This document shows, piece after piece, positions 36,047 to 51,000 of a DNA stretch of 64,000 nt. Numbering within the stretch: position 1 is the stretch's first letter; every line of letters starts with the position of its first letter. Source of the stretch: Trissonchulus latispiculum. Taxonomy: Eukaryota > Nematoda > Enoplea > Enoplida > Ironidae. The notes below the pieces were generated by a model. The model was not told where the DNA came from. It made no database searches and saw nothing but the letters and a program-made list of their open reading frames with translations. The translations under genes were made by a program, and so were the position numbers. Location: positions 1 through 64,000 of the forward strand of contig JASAND010004331.1 in assembly GCA_030248195.1 (NCBI GenBank). Reading direction: 5' to 3'.

Positions 36047-39000
36047 GTAAGAGACAGTGATATGAAAGTCTTAGGTAACGATGCGATAAGAATACTGGCA
36101 GGCACAGCCGAAGCATTGAGAGAATGCTTGTCTATGCCAAAACTGCTTTACAGTACTTGGGATTGTTGGAATTTTCGGATATTTGGTGGTACACGACTTT
36201 TTCTTTCATATTTGGTGACTATTAATAGATAGATGGCCAGGTGTTTTTCAGCTAACTCCGCTTTATGCTTACTATTATATCTAGTGTTTAAGCTACCACA
36301 CTCAAAGGATCTGAATCCAAGAGCTCACAAAATTTGTAATGCAAGGTCAAAGTGACCCAATCAGAAATGATTGCCCAAACTACCCAAAAACACAGTTTCC
36401 ATCACTGACATTGTGGACGCTTCTGCTAAGGTTGCACGCTTGCCCCGGCCCGGTCATAATGCACATTGCAAATATTTCACGCTAGGTCACGATCCTGACC
36501 CATCAAAAATAGGCCCTACCTACGAAAGTGCTGCTTTAAAATAAATCTTTTATTGCGCAATTATTATGAATCAGTGACGTGTTGAATCTATGCAGATTGC
36601 ATTGGCACGTGTTACAGACAGCTACACTTCAGCAAACAGGCATATATTTACTGAGGTGAGATCGTCGATTACATTCGTTTATCTGTTGTACACTTCAGGC
36701 TGTGTCCGTTTAGAACGTCTAAAGTCAAAACGTCTAACGTTCATAACGTCTACCGACGAAACGTCTACAGACAAAACGTCTAATTTTTCTAAAATTGTGT
36801 CACGCGTTCAAAACGTCTAAAATTATTTTCTTTTCTTGATAGGGAACGCTTCAGGCTAAAGCTCAGTTTTTGTTTCTTTAGGTATTCTTGTTGGGCAACA
36901 ATATACGTATTTGTTTGCGGATGAGGGGCAAAGCTGCAAAACTGCCTGCCAGAGCATACAAAGTGCTTGCCATACTGATGGTCTGGCTAGCTTAACTACA
37001 CCAGAGCTACAATCAGCAATGGATCAAGCTCATCTACAAAAGTTTGGCACTCAGTGCAAAGGATTTCACCCTGGTCAAAGCTACCCACCATATACTCCAG
37101 GAATCAGAGCATCAACTCAAAAGTGTATTGGACATGGCACAGATGTAGGCCAAAGTCAGTGCGATGCTATACCAGGACCGGAAATAAGCTATCGATTTTG
37201 TAGCTGTCTTGGTGAGTTCAGCAGGATCTCTTTTATTGTAGGAATGCTATTCAGTATTCTATATCCGAAATATTCAGGCGGTAGTGTCACGTATTATGAT
37301 ACCAAGTGTTGGGCGTTCTTTTATTTTATTCAAAGTGGTTTCTTTGCAATTAACTTAAATTCTTATATTTTTCCCGTACACTTTTTGTTCTGTCAATGTC
37401 ACTTTCAGTAGCAGGCTTTAGCTTTTTTTATACTGAGTGTAGTAAAGTACGCATACGTGTAGTATATGTTATATATAGCAGCTGCTGCTTGCTGCTTCGG
37501 ATGCAGCACCAGAAGTCTGGGAACAAAAGCAGAGCAGCAGAAGCTTTTAATATTAATCCTGTGAATAAACCAGTCATAGACGGGACGAATGTAACAGGAT
37601 ATTGCAGTTTTCCCGATTTTTCTTGGTCGACGTTCCTTATCGTGCTTGGGATGTGTCAAGTTCATAATACATCGAGTATGCCTATGTATTATGTACTCTC
37701 AGCATTAGTAATCAGCTTTGATAGTATTCGTTCACTTTCTTGGTTTTTGATGACTTCATAATCAGTGCGCCACGTCTACGCTTCCCGGCGCTAGCGGACT
37801 TGTGTCTTCAAACGCCAATGCACTTCAGAACTCATCAACTCGTGTCGAGTTCTGTCGATGTGCGCAATTTGTGATGCTACATACGTTGTGCGCGCGTTTA
37901 CGTGGATTGCCGCTTCGAGTGGTTACATCAAACCTGCAAAAGGTGCTGCGCTTAAAAAGAATAGACACGTCGACATGCGACTGGAACCATAGAATTAGAC
38001 GTGTAAACTGTGATATGTCTACAAGTGAGCTCGTTCTACGCTGCCAACAACAGCGTATCACCTCGCTTAGGAACTGTGAAATTGGAATCAGTTGAGCAGA
38101 TCAACTGGAGCTGTAGAACAATGTGAAATTGGGTGACACGTTATGATCATGCTTGTCTAATATTGAAATTGACAAGTTTCAGATGCAACATATTCTTAAC
38201 TGATTCAGCAGATGCGTGCACACATATAGAAACACATAACATACATTTAGTCAGTACAAAACTTTAGATTAAATCAAGCAGCCAACTCGCCCTTCAATAA
38301 TTTATTACAGCAGCTCCAACACAAGTAGCACCTTCTACAACAATATCAACAACCGCTGACGACATGTCATCATCAACCGTAGCTTCTACATTAGCAGCAT
38401 CAACAACCTCTGCTAATATTTCAACATCAAAAACAGTTTCATCGATCGCCGAAACCACTTCAAAGGCAACGAATACGCCAATGTCATCAACAGCATCCCT
38501 AACCGCAATAGCTAGTTCAACTACAACCACAGCTTCAACACCATCAACTTCATCGACGACTTCTAGTTCAACCACAACTTTATCAACAGAGTCGACGACT
38601 ATTGAAGACGTATCAACTCCAACGTCAATGTCAACGTCTGCAACAACGTCTATTGCAGCTGTAGCTAGTTCAACAACAACAGCATCAACACCATCAACAT
38701 CATCGACGAATTCTAGTTCAACCACAACTTCATCAACAGAGTCGCCGACTATTGAAGACGTATCAACTCCAACGTCAACGTCAACGTCTGCAACAACGTC
38801 TATTGCAGCTGTAGCTAGTTCAACAACAACCACAGCATCAACACCATCAACATCATCGACGACTTCTAGTTCAACCACAACCTCATCAACAGAGTCGCTG
38901 ATTATTGAAGACGTATCAACTCCAACCTCAACGTCAACGTCTGCAACAACGTCTATTGCAGCTGTAGCTAGTTCAACAACAACAGCATCAACACCATCAA

Positions 39001-42000
39001 CATCATCGACGACTTCTAGTTCAACCACAACCTCATCAACAGAGTCGCTGATTATTGAAGACGTATCAACTCCAACCTCAACGTCAACGTCTGCAACAAC
39101 GTCTATTGCAGCTGTAGCTAGTTCAACAACAACCACAGCATCAACACCATCAACATCATCGACGACTTCTAGTTCAACCACAACCTCATCAACAGAGTCG
39201 CTGATTATTGAAGACGTATCAACTCCAACCTCAACGTCAACGTCTGCAACAACGTCTATTGCAGCTGTAGCTAGTTCAACAACAACAGCATCAACACCAT
39301 CAACATCATCGACGACTTCTAGTTTAACCACAACTTCATCAACAGAGTCGCCGACTATTGAAGACGTATCAACTCCAACGTCAATGTCAACGTCTGCAAC
39401 AACGTCTATTGCAGCTGTAGCTAGTTCAACAACAACAGCATCAACACCATCAACATCATCGACAAATTCTAGTTCAACCACAACTTCATCAACAGAGTCG
39501 CCGACTATTGAAGACGTATCAACTCCAGCGTCAACATCAACGTCTGCAACAACGTCTATTGCAGCTGTAGCTAGTTCAACAACAACCACAGCATCAGCGC
39601 CATCAGCAACATCAGCAATATCCGAGCCCAGTTCAGCTGGAAGTTCAACTTCAATATCTTCAGGACAATCTATAACATCTCTAGATGCTTCAACCACAAC
39701 GCCAACTTCACCAACAGATCCGTCCACTGATGAAGATGTTTCAAGTTCCACAACAGTGTCCAAACCAACAACAATATTTCTAATGCCTGTACCCACTACG
39801 ACAACAAAAACAGTGGCAACTTCCTCGACAACATCCTTAAGATCCATCCCAACAGGTAATTTTGAGCGTTGTTGCTCTCTAGATATCAATAGTTCTTTTA
39901 TTGCACTGACCCTGTACCGAGATTTTCTGGCGCAAACATCAGAAATATTTGCAAAAATTAGAAGATTTGCTTCTCATTAAAAATTGGCTGGATAATTCGA
40001 TTACAATTATTCAGGTGAACTTGCCAGCATATTTGATTTGTGGGGGTGTGGACGGAGGGTGCAACCCCATCCCCAACCCGGACAAGCTCGACAGTCTGGA
40101 CCCTAGCACCGCCGGCAACAAGTGGTAAGGAAAAATTATCCAATGGGTGAGGGTGAGCAAATCAATGACAAAAAATTAGGTTTATACACCATAAGTTTCT
40201 TTAATCCAAAATTGTTGTTAATTTCTGCTACGTTAATTGAGACAAATTGGGTTAATTTATTGTTATGGTTACAGGCCCACAAGACTGGACCCTTATGTTA
40301 AATGTAGTTGCAAGCTTATATGCAGCTACTGGTATAACAAAAATCTGAATCGACAATCAGGCTTCAGAGTCGTGTGCTTTGCTCCAGAAAAACCAAAGCG
40401 TTTTAGCGAAATCGAGAACAAAACATTTTTAGTTTTTTGGCTCCCACGAATTTCGCGATCACGAAAATTTTGTGTTTGAACTCAGGGGGGTCGACATAGA
40501 AATTATTGTCCAGCTTGTCAGGCTTAAACTTTTTAACACATGGGGCATAATGGGAACGTTCTTTATTTGTACGGCTTGCATTTGAGCGCAGTCTGTGTTT
40601 CTTCAGGTGTTCTCGTTGGGCAGCAATATAAGTATTTGTTTGCGGATGAGGGGCAAAGCTGCACAAATGCCTGCCAGAGTATGAACAGTCTTTGTGATAC
40701 TAATGGTCTGACTAGCTTAAGCATAGCGGAACTGAAGTCGGCGATGAATCAAGCTCATGCCGAAAAATTTGTTTCTCAGTGCAAAGGATATCAATCTGGC
40801 GTAAGCAACCCACCATATTCACCAGGGGTCAGGGTTCTGAACAAAAAGTGTGCGGGGTATGACATTGATGTAGATAAGAGTAAATGCAATGCTGTGCCAC
40901 TTGGAAGCCAAATAAGCTACCGATTTTGTAGCTGTCTTGGTGAGTTTATTATGATATTTTTTGCGGAAATTTCAATATCAATATTTTGAATGTTAAATAT
41001 AAAACCTTTGTAGTCGATGTTTAGAAGTGTTGTAGACACTGAAGACACAGATCATTTAAACACACAAGAGCTATTTGATAGTGTTACAGTTACTAAACCA
41101 GAAATTGGACGGAAATGGCCAACACTCGTTACTAAATTGGACACTCTACTATAATATCCTTTCCTTCTCAAGAAATGTTGGCGTACAAAGAGTTCCATAA
41201 AGCTTACAGTTCATTAATCATTAAATAGAGACGGCACAAATAATATAAATAGTGCCGCGACGGACTGACTAACTCACGACAAGAATGCAAGAATGCAACA
41301 CTGTACTAATTCATTAGACCAAGAGTACATTGCGATAAGAGTATGACAGTAAGCCTAGTCTCTGATATTATAAGCAAAAACTATGCTCTGTTCGCTAACG
41401 GCTGACTCCCACGAAATTGGACCCACCACTTCAAAGAAATTTGGAAGCTACGCTTGCATGCTGAAGCTCAAAAACACAACCACTCAGTTGGTTCAATATG
41501 CGTCTGTTGCGAGCTTTAGAACATAAACATATCGTTCAAATTTCGTTGAAATGATGGGTCCAATTTGGGGGAGTCAGTCGTTAACGAACAGAGCATACTC
41601 TGTGCTCTGATAACATACTCTGTGCTCTGACTTAGGCTTAGTGTCACACTCTTATCATTATGTACTCTTGATTAGACCAACTGCTAGAATGACTTATACA
41701 GCCAAACTTAGATTTGCACATACTGTACTGATTGGCATCAATAGTTGTTTTAAAATAGCAGACTGTAAATTGCTTATTTCACATAATAACATTAAAGGTG
41801 TTTTCAGTCAATCCTAGTAAACGATATTCGTTATCCTTGTTGTCACAAATATCTTAGTTGCACTGATAAGAGAGTAGTGTGAAAGCGGCAATACTCAAGA
41901 ACCAAATTCAACGATTTAGAAACTAGCAATCGATTTACTTTGCTAACAGTTTCCCTCTAGGAGAATACAGACAATAGGCATACACGTAGGTCGCCCCATA

Positions 42001-45000
42001 TAAGATGCGTTATTCTGTACTAAGCTTTCATTTAAATTTAAAGTTTCAATTTAAAATTTATCTTAGTATCCTTTTTGCACCAGCACAAACGCAACTGGTT
42101 TCTTCTTCGAAAACATCGAGCACAATTGACGCCTCAATAGAAACCACAGCTCCAACATCAACAAGCTCTATTGCTACCACAATTACAGCCAAAGTGTCGT
42201 CAACAATTTCTACAAAAGCCGAGCCCACTTCAACGGCAGGCATAGCGCTGAGGTTATCAACAATATCTGTAACCGCAGGAGCTGGTTCAACGATTGCGTC
42301 AAGATTTTCCGCAGCATCGACGATAGCTATTGTCGCTTCACCCACAAGCACAACGCGAGGGTCATCAGGCCAGTCGATAACGTTTTCAACAATGACACCA
42401 TCCACTCTATCAACAAAACCGACCACTGCTGAAGCGATATCAACTTCACGCACAGCGCCAAATCTATCAAAAAATAATTCTTCTACGGTTTTGTATCCAA
42501 GCGGGACAACAGCAACAACCATTGTATACCTTCCACCTTCTATCACAACCTCAACCGCAGCAACAATGTCGCTAGCCGCATTAGAAATTTCAACAACGCC
42601 AGCGTCCATCCTGTTTGCGAAATCGAAGACACCTGAAGCAAATTCGAAAACAATAGCGTTCTGGTTTCCAAAACCATCGCCGACCGCCCATGCTGCATCA
42701 GCTAGAGTCACAGCGTCAACGTCTTTGACAATCTCGATGATCGCGGGAGATACTTCGCTCCCAAGTATTACGACAGTGTCGCCAATAAAATCGACAAGCT
42801 TTGCAGCTACTTCAACAACCACAGCATCAACTTCGGGAAGAATATCGGCAGTAGTTATTACTACTTCATTTACAAGTGCAACGGCAGTATCAGCAGCAAA
42901 ATCCACAACTAGTGTAGCTACATTGACAGTTAACGGAACGCCAACTTCATCAGCAAGTTTGATGACCGCTGACCAAACTGCTAAAACTACTTCATCGAAA
43001 AGCATACTAAGTTCGTCGCCATCATCTTTTACGGTGACAGATTATATTTCAACTTCTACTATATCGAAAATTCCTGAAGCAAGTTCGACAAGCGCAAGTT
43101 CAGTGTCTTGGACAAAATCCATGACCGTTGTCGCTACGTCAACACCAATAACAACAACTCCAAGTACAACAAAAGGTAGATCAACGTCGTCAGGCTTAAC
43201 GTCAACGACTAGGCTAACATCTACTACTGCTTCTACAGCTACAACGCATACCTTAACAAGCTCGGAAAACCCAAAGTCTATTACTAACAAGATAACGACA
43301 ACGGTTTTTACAATGTCGAATACTCACTTTCGACAATCAACGACGACAGTAGCTAATTCCAAAAGAACATTCGTTAATATACCCTCAGCAACTTCGACCT
43401 CTACTGAATCAACTACAGCAATAAACTCTGCCTATTCATCAACCTCAATGTCCTCTCCTCCTGTCCGAACAACAGCCACAACACGAACGGTCTTAACAAC
43501 TGGTACGTCCACTGCACCCAGTTCAACAACAAGTCCAACATCTACGTACTTAATAACTTTGGCTTCTCCTGCGCTTGCTCCACCAACAGCCACAACACGA
43601 ACATTTCCAGCAGCTTCAACTTCCATTGAAGCTGCTTCAACAACAAGCACAAAGTTCCCGTATACGGCAACCTGCACGTACCTTGCACCTGCTACAACTA
43701 CAGGCATAACACAAACGTCTTCAACTACCTTTACTTCCAACAAAACTGCTTCCACAGCTCATACAACATTTACGTATCCAACCACTCCGAGGACCCTCTT
43801 ATCTGCTCCAGCAGCAAGCACAACACGAAAGTCTTTAGCAACTGAGACGACCACTGTACCCATTTCGACAACACGTACAACATCAGCGAACTCTACAACT
43901 TCTACTACATCAGCCTTTGCTCCAACAACAACAGACACTACGCGCACATCTTTTACAGCTGAGATTTCAGTTATGGAGTCAAGTGTAGGGATTTCACTTT
44001 TCATTACAAAGACATATTTATCACCAATGTCGCTAAAACTAACAACAAGCACGGCATCAGCTACGAAAACGATGTCTGATTCCACTGAACCAGTTTCTAC
44101 AAAAGACTCAACATCATCGCCACTAGCTCTAGCATTTCTAAACAGAACAACAACGTCACCATATCTAACAACTCCGATGATTGCTGAAGCCATTGCACTA
44201 AATATTACTGAGAACTCCATAAAGTCCACAACCGCTGAAGCTTTACCAATGAGCAGTGCAAGCACATCAATACCAGAAATCGCTATGCATACTCAACCTG
44301 TTACAATAACAGACGTAGAGTTAAACCTATTTACAAATCCGAGGAATACTCTAGCTGCTATAACGGTCACTGTAACAGTTACTTCGTCAAGACCTTTGAC
44401 GACTTTTGGTAACTTAACAATAGCCACAACATTCCAGTCTGTAAGAATGCAAGCTACTTGCTTGTGTCGTTGTTTAAAAGGTTATACATTGACTATGGAT
44501 TTAAGTAGCAGCATTTTCGCGAACTTCGATAGGTTTAAATTAATTAAATAATAAATAAATTAATAACGTAATAATAGGCTGTCCAGAGGCTTAGCTCAAT
44601 GGTTTGGTTTGTGGCTTTGGACCATCTTTGTTCGGATCTTTCAATCTTGTTTCCGAATTCTCACTACAGCATCAATGCTTGAATCCTCCTCTTTTTTGCA
44701 CATATTCATACTGCCTCTAAATCGAGTGGGAACCAGAAGGTTTTTTGTATGTACCTTTATTCTTTATGCACCCCTACCCGGTGCATTCAAATTTATCGAG
44801 TGGAACTTTCATAACAATTGCGATTTTAAGCCATAATGATAGCAGTCCAAGCACGTGGTTTCAGTGGCTAAAATTTGTCAAAGCACGTCCCGCCAACCAA
44901 AGCAACTTCAGTTAGGATTTCCTTCAGTTAGGATTAAAATTGAACAATCCGTCCAAATTTTATATCCATAATCTCGATAAATAAACTTTTTTCGAATAGT

Positions 45001-48000
45001 AAGTTAAACAACTGTTTTGAATAGGACTACAAAAGCAGTAACATTTATCATCTAAATTCCTTTCTGTTTTGACTTGGCTGTTTGTGTTTCTACTTTTTCA
45101 GGTATCCAAATATTTGTCCTTTCTCAGACTTAGAGGGACAGACGATTTTTTAGCGGCTGGTTATATTTTGGGAAACGTCACATCAATTAATGGAACGTTA
45201 CTACCACCACTCTCAAAAACCGATGCCAGTTTGGGACGATATTTGCTCAAAGATAAAGTAGCACTGTGGGCACATCCAAAGTGTAAATGGTTGGCAGCAT
45301 TCATGAGTGATGGAGAACCGAACGAAAAATTCCCCAAAAATGTCATTGATTGTGATTTGAAAAAAGCTGCGGTAAGCATACATTTAAACGTAGGATCGGA
45401 GCCTCAAGGGGGCTTGTCTGAAGAACAGTTTGAGGGATCTAGTACATTGAACCAAAATTTTTGTAGGGTTTGTATTTTGAACTCAAATCTTTGAGAAGGA
45501 TTGTAACCTAAACATAAATTAGCTTTAGTTTCTTTATAAATCAATTTCGAAATCTTAAGGCCGGTTTACACGAGGCAACTTTGATGCAACTTTCAGACAA
45601 CTTTTTCCTAGCAACATTGTAGCAACTAAAAGATGCATGAAAGTTGCCTGGTGTGAACGCTCACAAAATCGCAAGCAACCAGTAAGCAACTTGAAATTTT
45701 CACGCGGTCCAGAAGCGACATTTTCAGGCAACTCACAGGCAACAGCCAATCAAACAAGGCCACGTCTTTTGAATTTTAGGAGAATTGTTATTGGCTGCTG
45801 GGAGAAAGTTGCTAGATAAACTGTTGCCTGCAAGTTGCCTCGTATAAACGCCAAATCGTAAGCAATTTCTCAGCAACTAAAGTTGCTTCAAAGTTGCTTC
45901 CCAAATAGTTGCTGGAAAGTAGCCTCGTGTGAACCGGCCTTTAAGAATAGTTCAAAATGTTGATGATAAATTGAGAAATTGTGGTAAAAATCCTGTGAAG
46001 CTGAACATTTTTTAAAACGTTGGGAATATCGAAACCTATTCTCTTTAACCATTTCTGCTCCCCCTAGCCCAGTCTTTCCTCACCCCTTGGCAGAACAAAG
46101 TAAGGCTTGAAACTTGTCCGGGCTGGGGTGGGGAGTTGGACACAGACCAGTGCAGCTGCAAATTCACAAGCACGATAAACTTTTTCACAACTTGTTCAAA
46201 CCGCTCAACAAAATAATCCTCTCATAAAGGAAGATAGAGAACCAATTTTAAGGAATACTATAACAAATAAAACACCATGCCCAGAGGGGTTGCAGACCTT
46301 GATTCCAGATTTCGGGCCTGGGCGATTTGCGTAGAATGTCAACATTCTTTTAGTTTTACGCTCGGTACGTGTCCACCAAAAAATTACAATCCCCCTTCCA
46401 TCCTTCACTCGTCGCGTAACAGATATGCTGATCACAAAAACTTTTCATGATGCTCATTACGTTAAGCATTTCATTGTTATTACTTATTATTATTACATTG
46501 TTATTATTAATTGCTCTTCTCCTTTTGCCGTATTTAGTTTTGGTTTTTACTTTTGGCACATTGCAGAGTCCTCCTGGGCTACAACTGTCACCAATTCTAA
46601 GAAATCTGGCATTGGCTATTAAGGTTTTGGGTTGTCTGTGGATTTTACTCTGCTTGGTTTGTGCTATTTTGGCACATATCCTTACGCGGTAAGAACCTTT
46701 TGAATAAGCAATGAAAATGGTCCATTTAGAATAACTGTGGTGAAGGCAAAGGCACCTTCGCAAAGCAAAAATGTTGGTTTACATTTGATGCTAAGATAAC
46801 TATTAACATGACAGCAATCGCAAACTTTTTACTAAATACAAACATTTTTGCATCTGAAGTTGTCTATTGTTCCACTTTATTTCAGAAACACTACGTATAC
46901 GGGATTTATTCACCTTTGTGAGGAAGTATCTCTTTTCATTGCACATGTGTTCATTCTAACTTCTGTCGAAAATAGATACAACTGGGTTAGTGCCATTAGT
47001 TGCTGCATTAAGGAAGGTCGCGTTGTTTCTTTTCCCAAACCCATCTGGAGGATAACATATGTAAAAATGAACAAATTTGGAGGTGGTCAGAAAATCGGCC
47101 AAAAAGCGACCCCCTCCTTATGCAGGATTTGTAAACTAAATTTTGAATTTTATTGAATCATGACTGCCGTTGATACCGCCAAGTTAGCTACTTTCCTGAA
47201 TGCTCCCTAAACTACGATTTGGCATTCGGAAAGCTGCCGTGTTGGATTCGTCCAACACAGATCAAACATCCCAAAGAACCGCAACCGTCTGAATCATTAC
47301 TGCTGAAAGTGGTCAAAACATCCTACGAAGATAAGCAAATTGGCGCAGGTTGGTCCTAGTCTTAATCCCTAAATCGGGAAAACTTTGAGAAAGCTTAGCA
47401 TCAACGTACCTATTGTCCTGATTATGAGCATGGAAAAACCGATGGAAAGATTGGTCGAGCTGAAACTCTACCATCTGCTTGAAAGCCAAAAGCCGCTGAC
47501 TGATGACTTTCGTGTTCGCGAAACTAGCGAAAGCCAAATGCCATACATAAGAAATTAGTCGAAGCGGTCCCACAGAACTATTTGAGAACGGTTCTTATCT
47601 TGGTGACCTTCTAAATTGTCTTCCATACAGTCTGGAAATACAGACAGATGTACAAAGTCAGTCTTCTGGGAATCCCACCACGCTTACCTCAGTTGCTCAA
47701 ACAATCTCTGGGATTGACTTTGACTATTTGACTTGTCATTTATCAAATTCCGGGTGTTTTTAGATCTTTTGCTATGTTTCTGATGTCCTATCGCTGGTCC
47801 TCTGCTTCCTCTTCTCTGGCGACCGGGCCGCGTATTTAGAAAGTGTACACGGTGGGCGCGCATTGGAAAGTGTACTGCGTGTACGCGCACTGACTTAGAA
47901 AATGTACACCGTGGGCGCGCATTGGAAAATGTACAGCGTGTGCGCGCATCGTGTTAGAAAATGTACAGCGTGGGCGCGCACTGAAATACATATGCGCAGA

Positions 48001-51000
48001 TGATGTGTATAAGTGCATTTGACAAGGCAAATAATTCACATAATGCTGCATCAATTCGACCCATCACAAATGTTGCTAATAGTATCCAAATAGATAATTT
48101 GAAGTTGTAGAGTAAGAAATATTTCTGAACAGAAAGTTCGCTAATTTGTTGTAATTTGATTTCTCAAATTTAGAATGTTATTTTGAGAATTTTGAAGATT
48201 TTGCAACAAGACAAAGTTTTCACGAAGTTTATTTTCTAGTTTTTGGCAAGGCAAATTCAAAATTCTGAGCCTTCCGTACTCTTAGCGATATCAGCATGTA
48301 TCTTGGCAATAAAACTACACATTTTCATGGCTTTTTGTGCATAATTTATTACTTAACTAAATATAGCTGTGGCTACGATTGAAATAACGATTTACAAAAT
48401 TAAGTAATGTAGCAAGTCGTCATATTTTATTTTTTAGATTTTTATTTTATACGTTTGAAGTCATCTTTAATTCGGAGTCTAGCAACAAATACCTATTTTC
48501 TTCAGAATATTAAGCAATCCTAAAAATGATTCGAATATTCGTTTATCTAATTATTCGTAAACTATTCATGAAAACGATTCGGATATTCGTAGAAAGTCTG
48601 CTGGCTTCTAATTTTTCGCGAATGATTCTATATTCGTGCACATGCTTATTGTTTATTGTCCTAGCTATACAATTTTAAGAAACGGGTCTCTTGCACTTGC
48701 ACCACCCCGCTAGCCATAACTTTTGACTTTTTGACCAATAACTTTGAAATTTGGTATGGGTGTATTCTGGAGGCTTATGAATTCAAAAATTCAAAAATTT
48801 AAAAATTTTTTAAATTTTTTAAAAATTTTAAATTTCTGTTTGTTAAGCTGGGACCAAGGAGAACCAAAAACTTTTTGAAACAAATTTTGCTGAATACTTG
48901 CATAGGGGGTTTTCAGGGGCGCTGAGCACGAATCTGAAAACCGTTTTTCGATTCAGAGTTTTGCTAGCTCAGTATGAGCTAAAGTTGTAGCTTAGCATGT
49001 AAGCTTATACTGAGCTAACCAAAAACTGAATCGAAAAACGGTTTTCAGATTCCTGCTCAGATTCATTCATTCATTCATTCGTGCTCGTTTTCAAATTCTC
49101 CAAATAACATTCTAAATTTGAGAAAACAAATTACAACAAATTAGCGAAGTTTCTGTTCAGAAATATTTCTTACTCTACAACTTCAAATGATGGGTCGAAT
49201 TGATGCAACATTATGGGAATTATTCGCCGTGTCAATTGCACTTATATACATCATCTGCGCATATGTGTTTCAGTGCGCGCCCACGCTGTACATTTTCTAA
49301 CACGATGCGCGCACACGCAGTACATTTTCCAATGCGCGCCCACGGTGTACATTTTCTAAGTCAGTGCGCGTACACGCAGTACACTTTCCAATGCGCGCCC
49401 ACGGTGTACACTTTCTAAATACGCGACCGGGCCAGATACTTTTATATACTTCATGTACTTAAAAACATACTTCATTCCAGCGATTTCAACTGAAATCGTC
49501 TTCGATCTCAGCAGCTAAGGATCTGAAATTTGTTGCTGTTGTCGTTCTTGTCTTCTCTAATTGACTTCTTCTATATGAACATTGGAGGTGTATAAAGAGA
49601 GCTCCTGCTGTCTGGGACCAAAGGCAGCCAATTGTTGACTCCTTACTGACTGCTTCTGTCTACACAGCTCGCTCGTCTCAGGTATAATCCTGTTCGGATG
49701 ATAGCCACACTTTCGCCCACGCGTCCAAGGACCTTTGACGGGAAGATGTCAAGGCCAGCTTGAAAGATGACCATTTTTCTCAACTGAGAATCTTTCATAT
49801 TAACAAAAATTATATTTTATTTTATTTATTAAATACTACACTCTTGGAAACCTACAAAAGACTCTAGAAGATAATGTCTTATGAAGTGTTTGCATGCTTT
49901 CTAAATGTTACAGTACTATGTAGTGACAGTTTTTTGCGTTTAGACTTACTGTAATGGTGTTGGAATGATACTACAATACTGCTTTCAAGCACTGAATGTA
50001 TTCTTTGTGCTGGATTCTATCCATCTATTTTGGTTATTGTGCAACTTAATTTCTCTTGGTTCATTCACTACTAAGCTGAAAATGTCTTGTTTCGGCTTCG
50101 GTAAATAACAACTTGATTGTAGTTGGCATTGATATACTAATTGATTGTAATGTATCCTCATATATTTGAAACATTTGGCTACACATTCAATTGACACTAA
50201 TGCTGTCGACTCGCAGAAACTTTATCAAATCAAAAGCATGCTGGCACCATCCAGACGGCGGTTCGACAACTTCAACCTGTCGCTGTCCTACGATATTTTG
50301 GCATTTAATGTGAAAGGTCACCTGAGCTAACCTTTAACAGAAGGGGAAGCCGATCTCGTTGTTGCTTTTTGCTGCAATGAATAGCTCTTGGAACCCAATC
50401 CTTTTGATATAGCATAAAATAATATGGCAGTTATGGTACTTATTGCATCTATGTTACGCCTTAGATTCACATAGGGTTTTGAAATTTTAAGCGAATTCTA
50501 TCACATTGTCCATTATTCGATAGCAATGGACCAGGCGGATTCCAAGGTGGAAGAATGAACTCGGACTAACGATACTCAATAACTCCATACGTTAGCACTA
50601 ACTAATTTTCTACTTAAACCTTGGGCGTGCTTAATCAGTCGGTTTAATTCTGACATCAAAGAATCCGGCTTGTCAAGAGTTTTTAAATATCTGGCTTTTT
50701 CCTAGGCAAAAATTTCTGGGAGGGGAAGTCTGGGGGGGGCCCAGGTCTGGGGGGGGGGCCCAGGTCTGGGGGGGGGCTCGGATTTCTGGGGGGGAAGAAA
50801 AATTTTTAGAAAAATGTCTAAAAATAGCTATTTTTTGCTGCTGAGCTAAAATATTCACTATTTTAACTTAAATTTAAGTTTAAAATAGCTAAAAAATGCT
50901 TAAAAATAGGTAAAAATCCGGCGAAGCCGGAAAAAATTTTCAAAATTTGCCCTCAAAATCCTATTTTTCCGGGCACTTTAGGGTAGGGGGCGATTCTGGG

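Noticed and set aside
36002..36232. ATG at 36002 as the start of gene B
   Set aside because: It would end in phase 0 at the donor and break the frame of the Cys exon; the ATG at 35992 gives phase 1 and resembles genes A and C.
40010..40125. Cassette exon between mucin 1 and Cys 2 of gene B
   Set aside because: Flanked by cag and gtaagg but GC-rich, repeat-like, with relatives elsewhere; mucin 1 already joins Cys 2 in phase without it.
40540..40989. Separate gene starting at the ATG at 40540 and including Cys domain 2
   Set aside because: A strong acceptor at 40606, and phase agreement with mucin 1, make the upstream part intron; the other Cys exons show the same structure.
44580..44650. A further tRNA-like head (ggcttagctcaatgg)
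   Set aside because: An A-box-like phrase only; no good B box at the right distance.
47836..49418. Two nearly identical 72-residue ORFs in opposite orientation
   Set aside because: They are the two inverted arms of the Mutator-like element read in the same frame, not genes.
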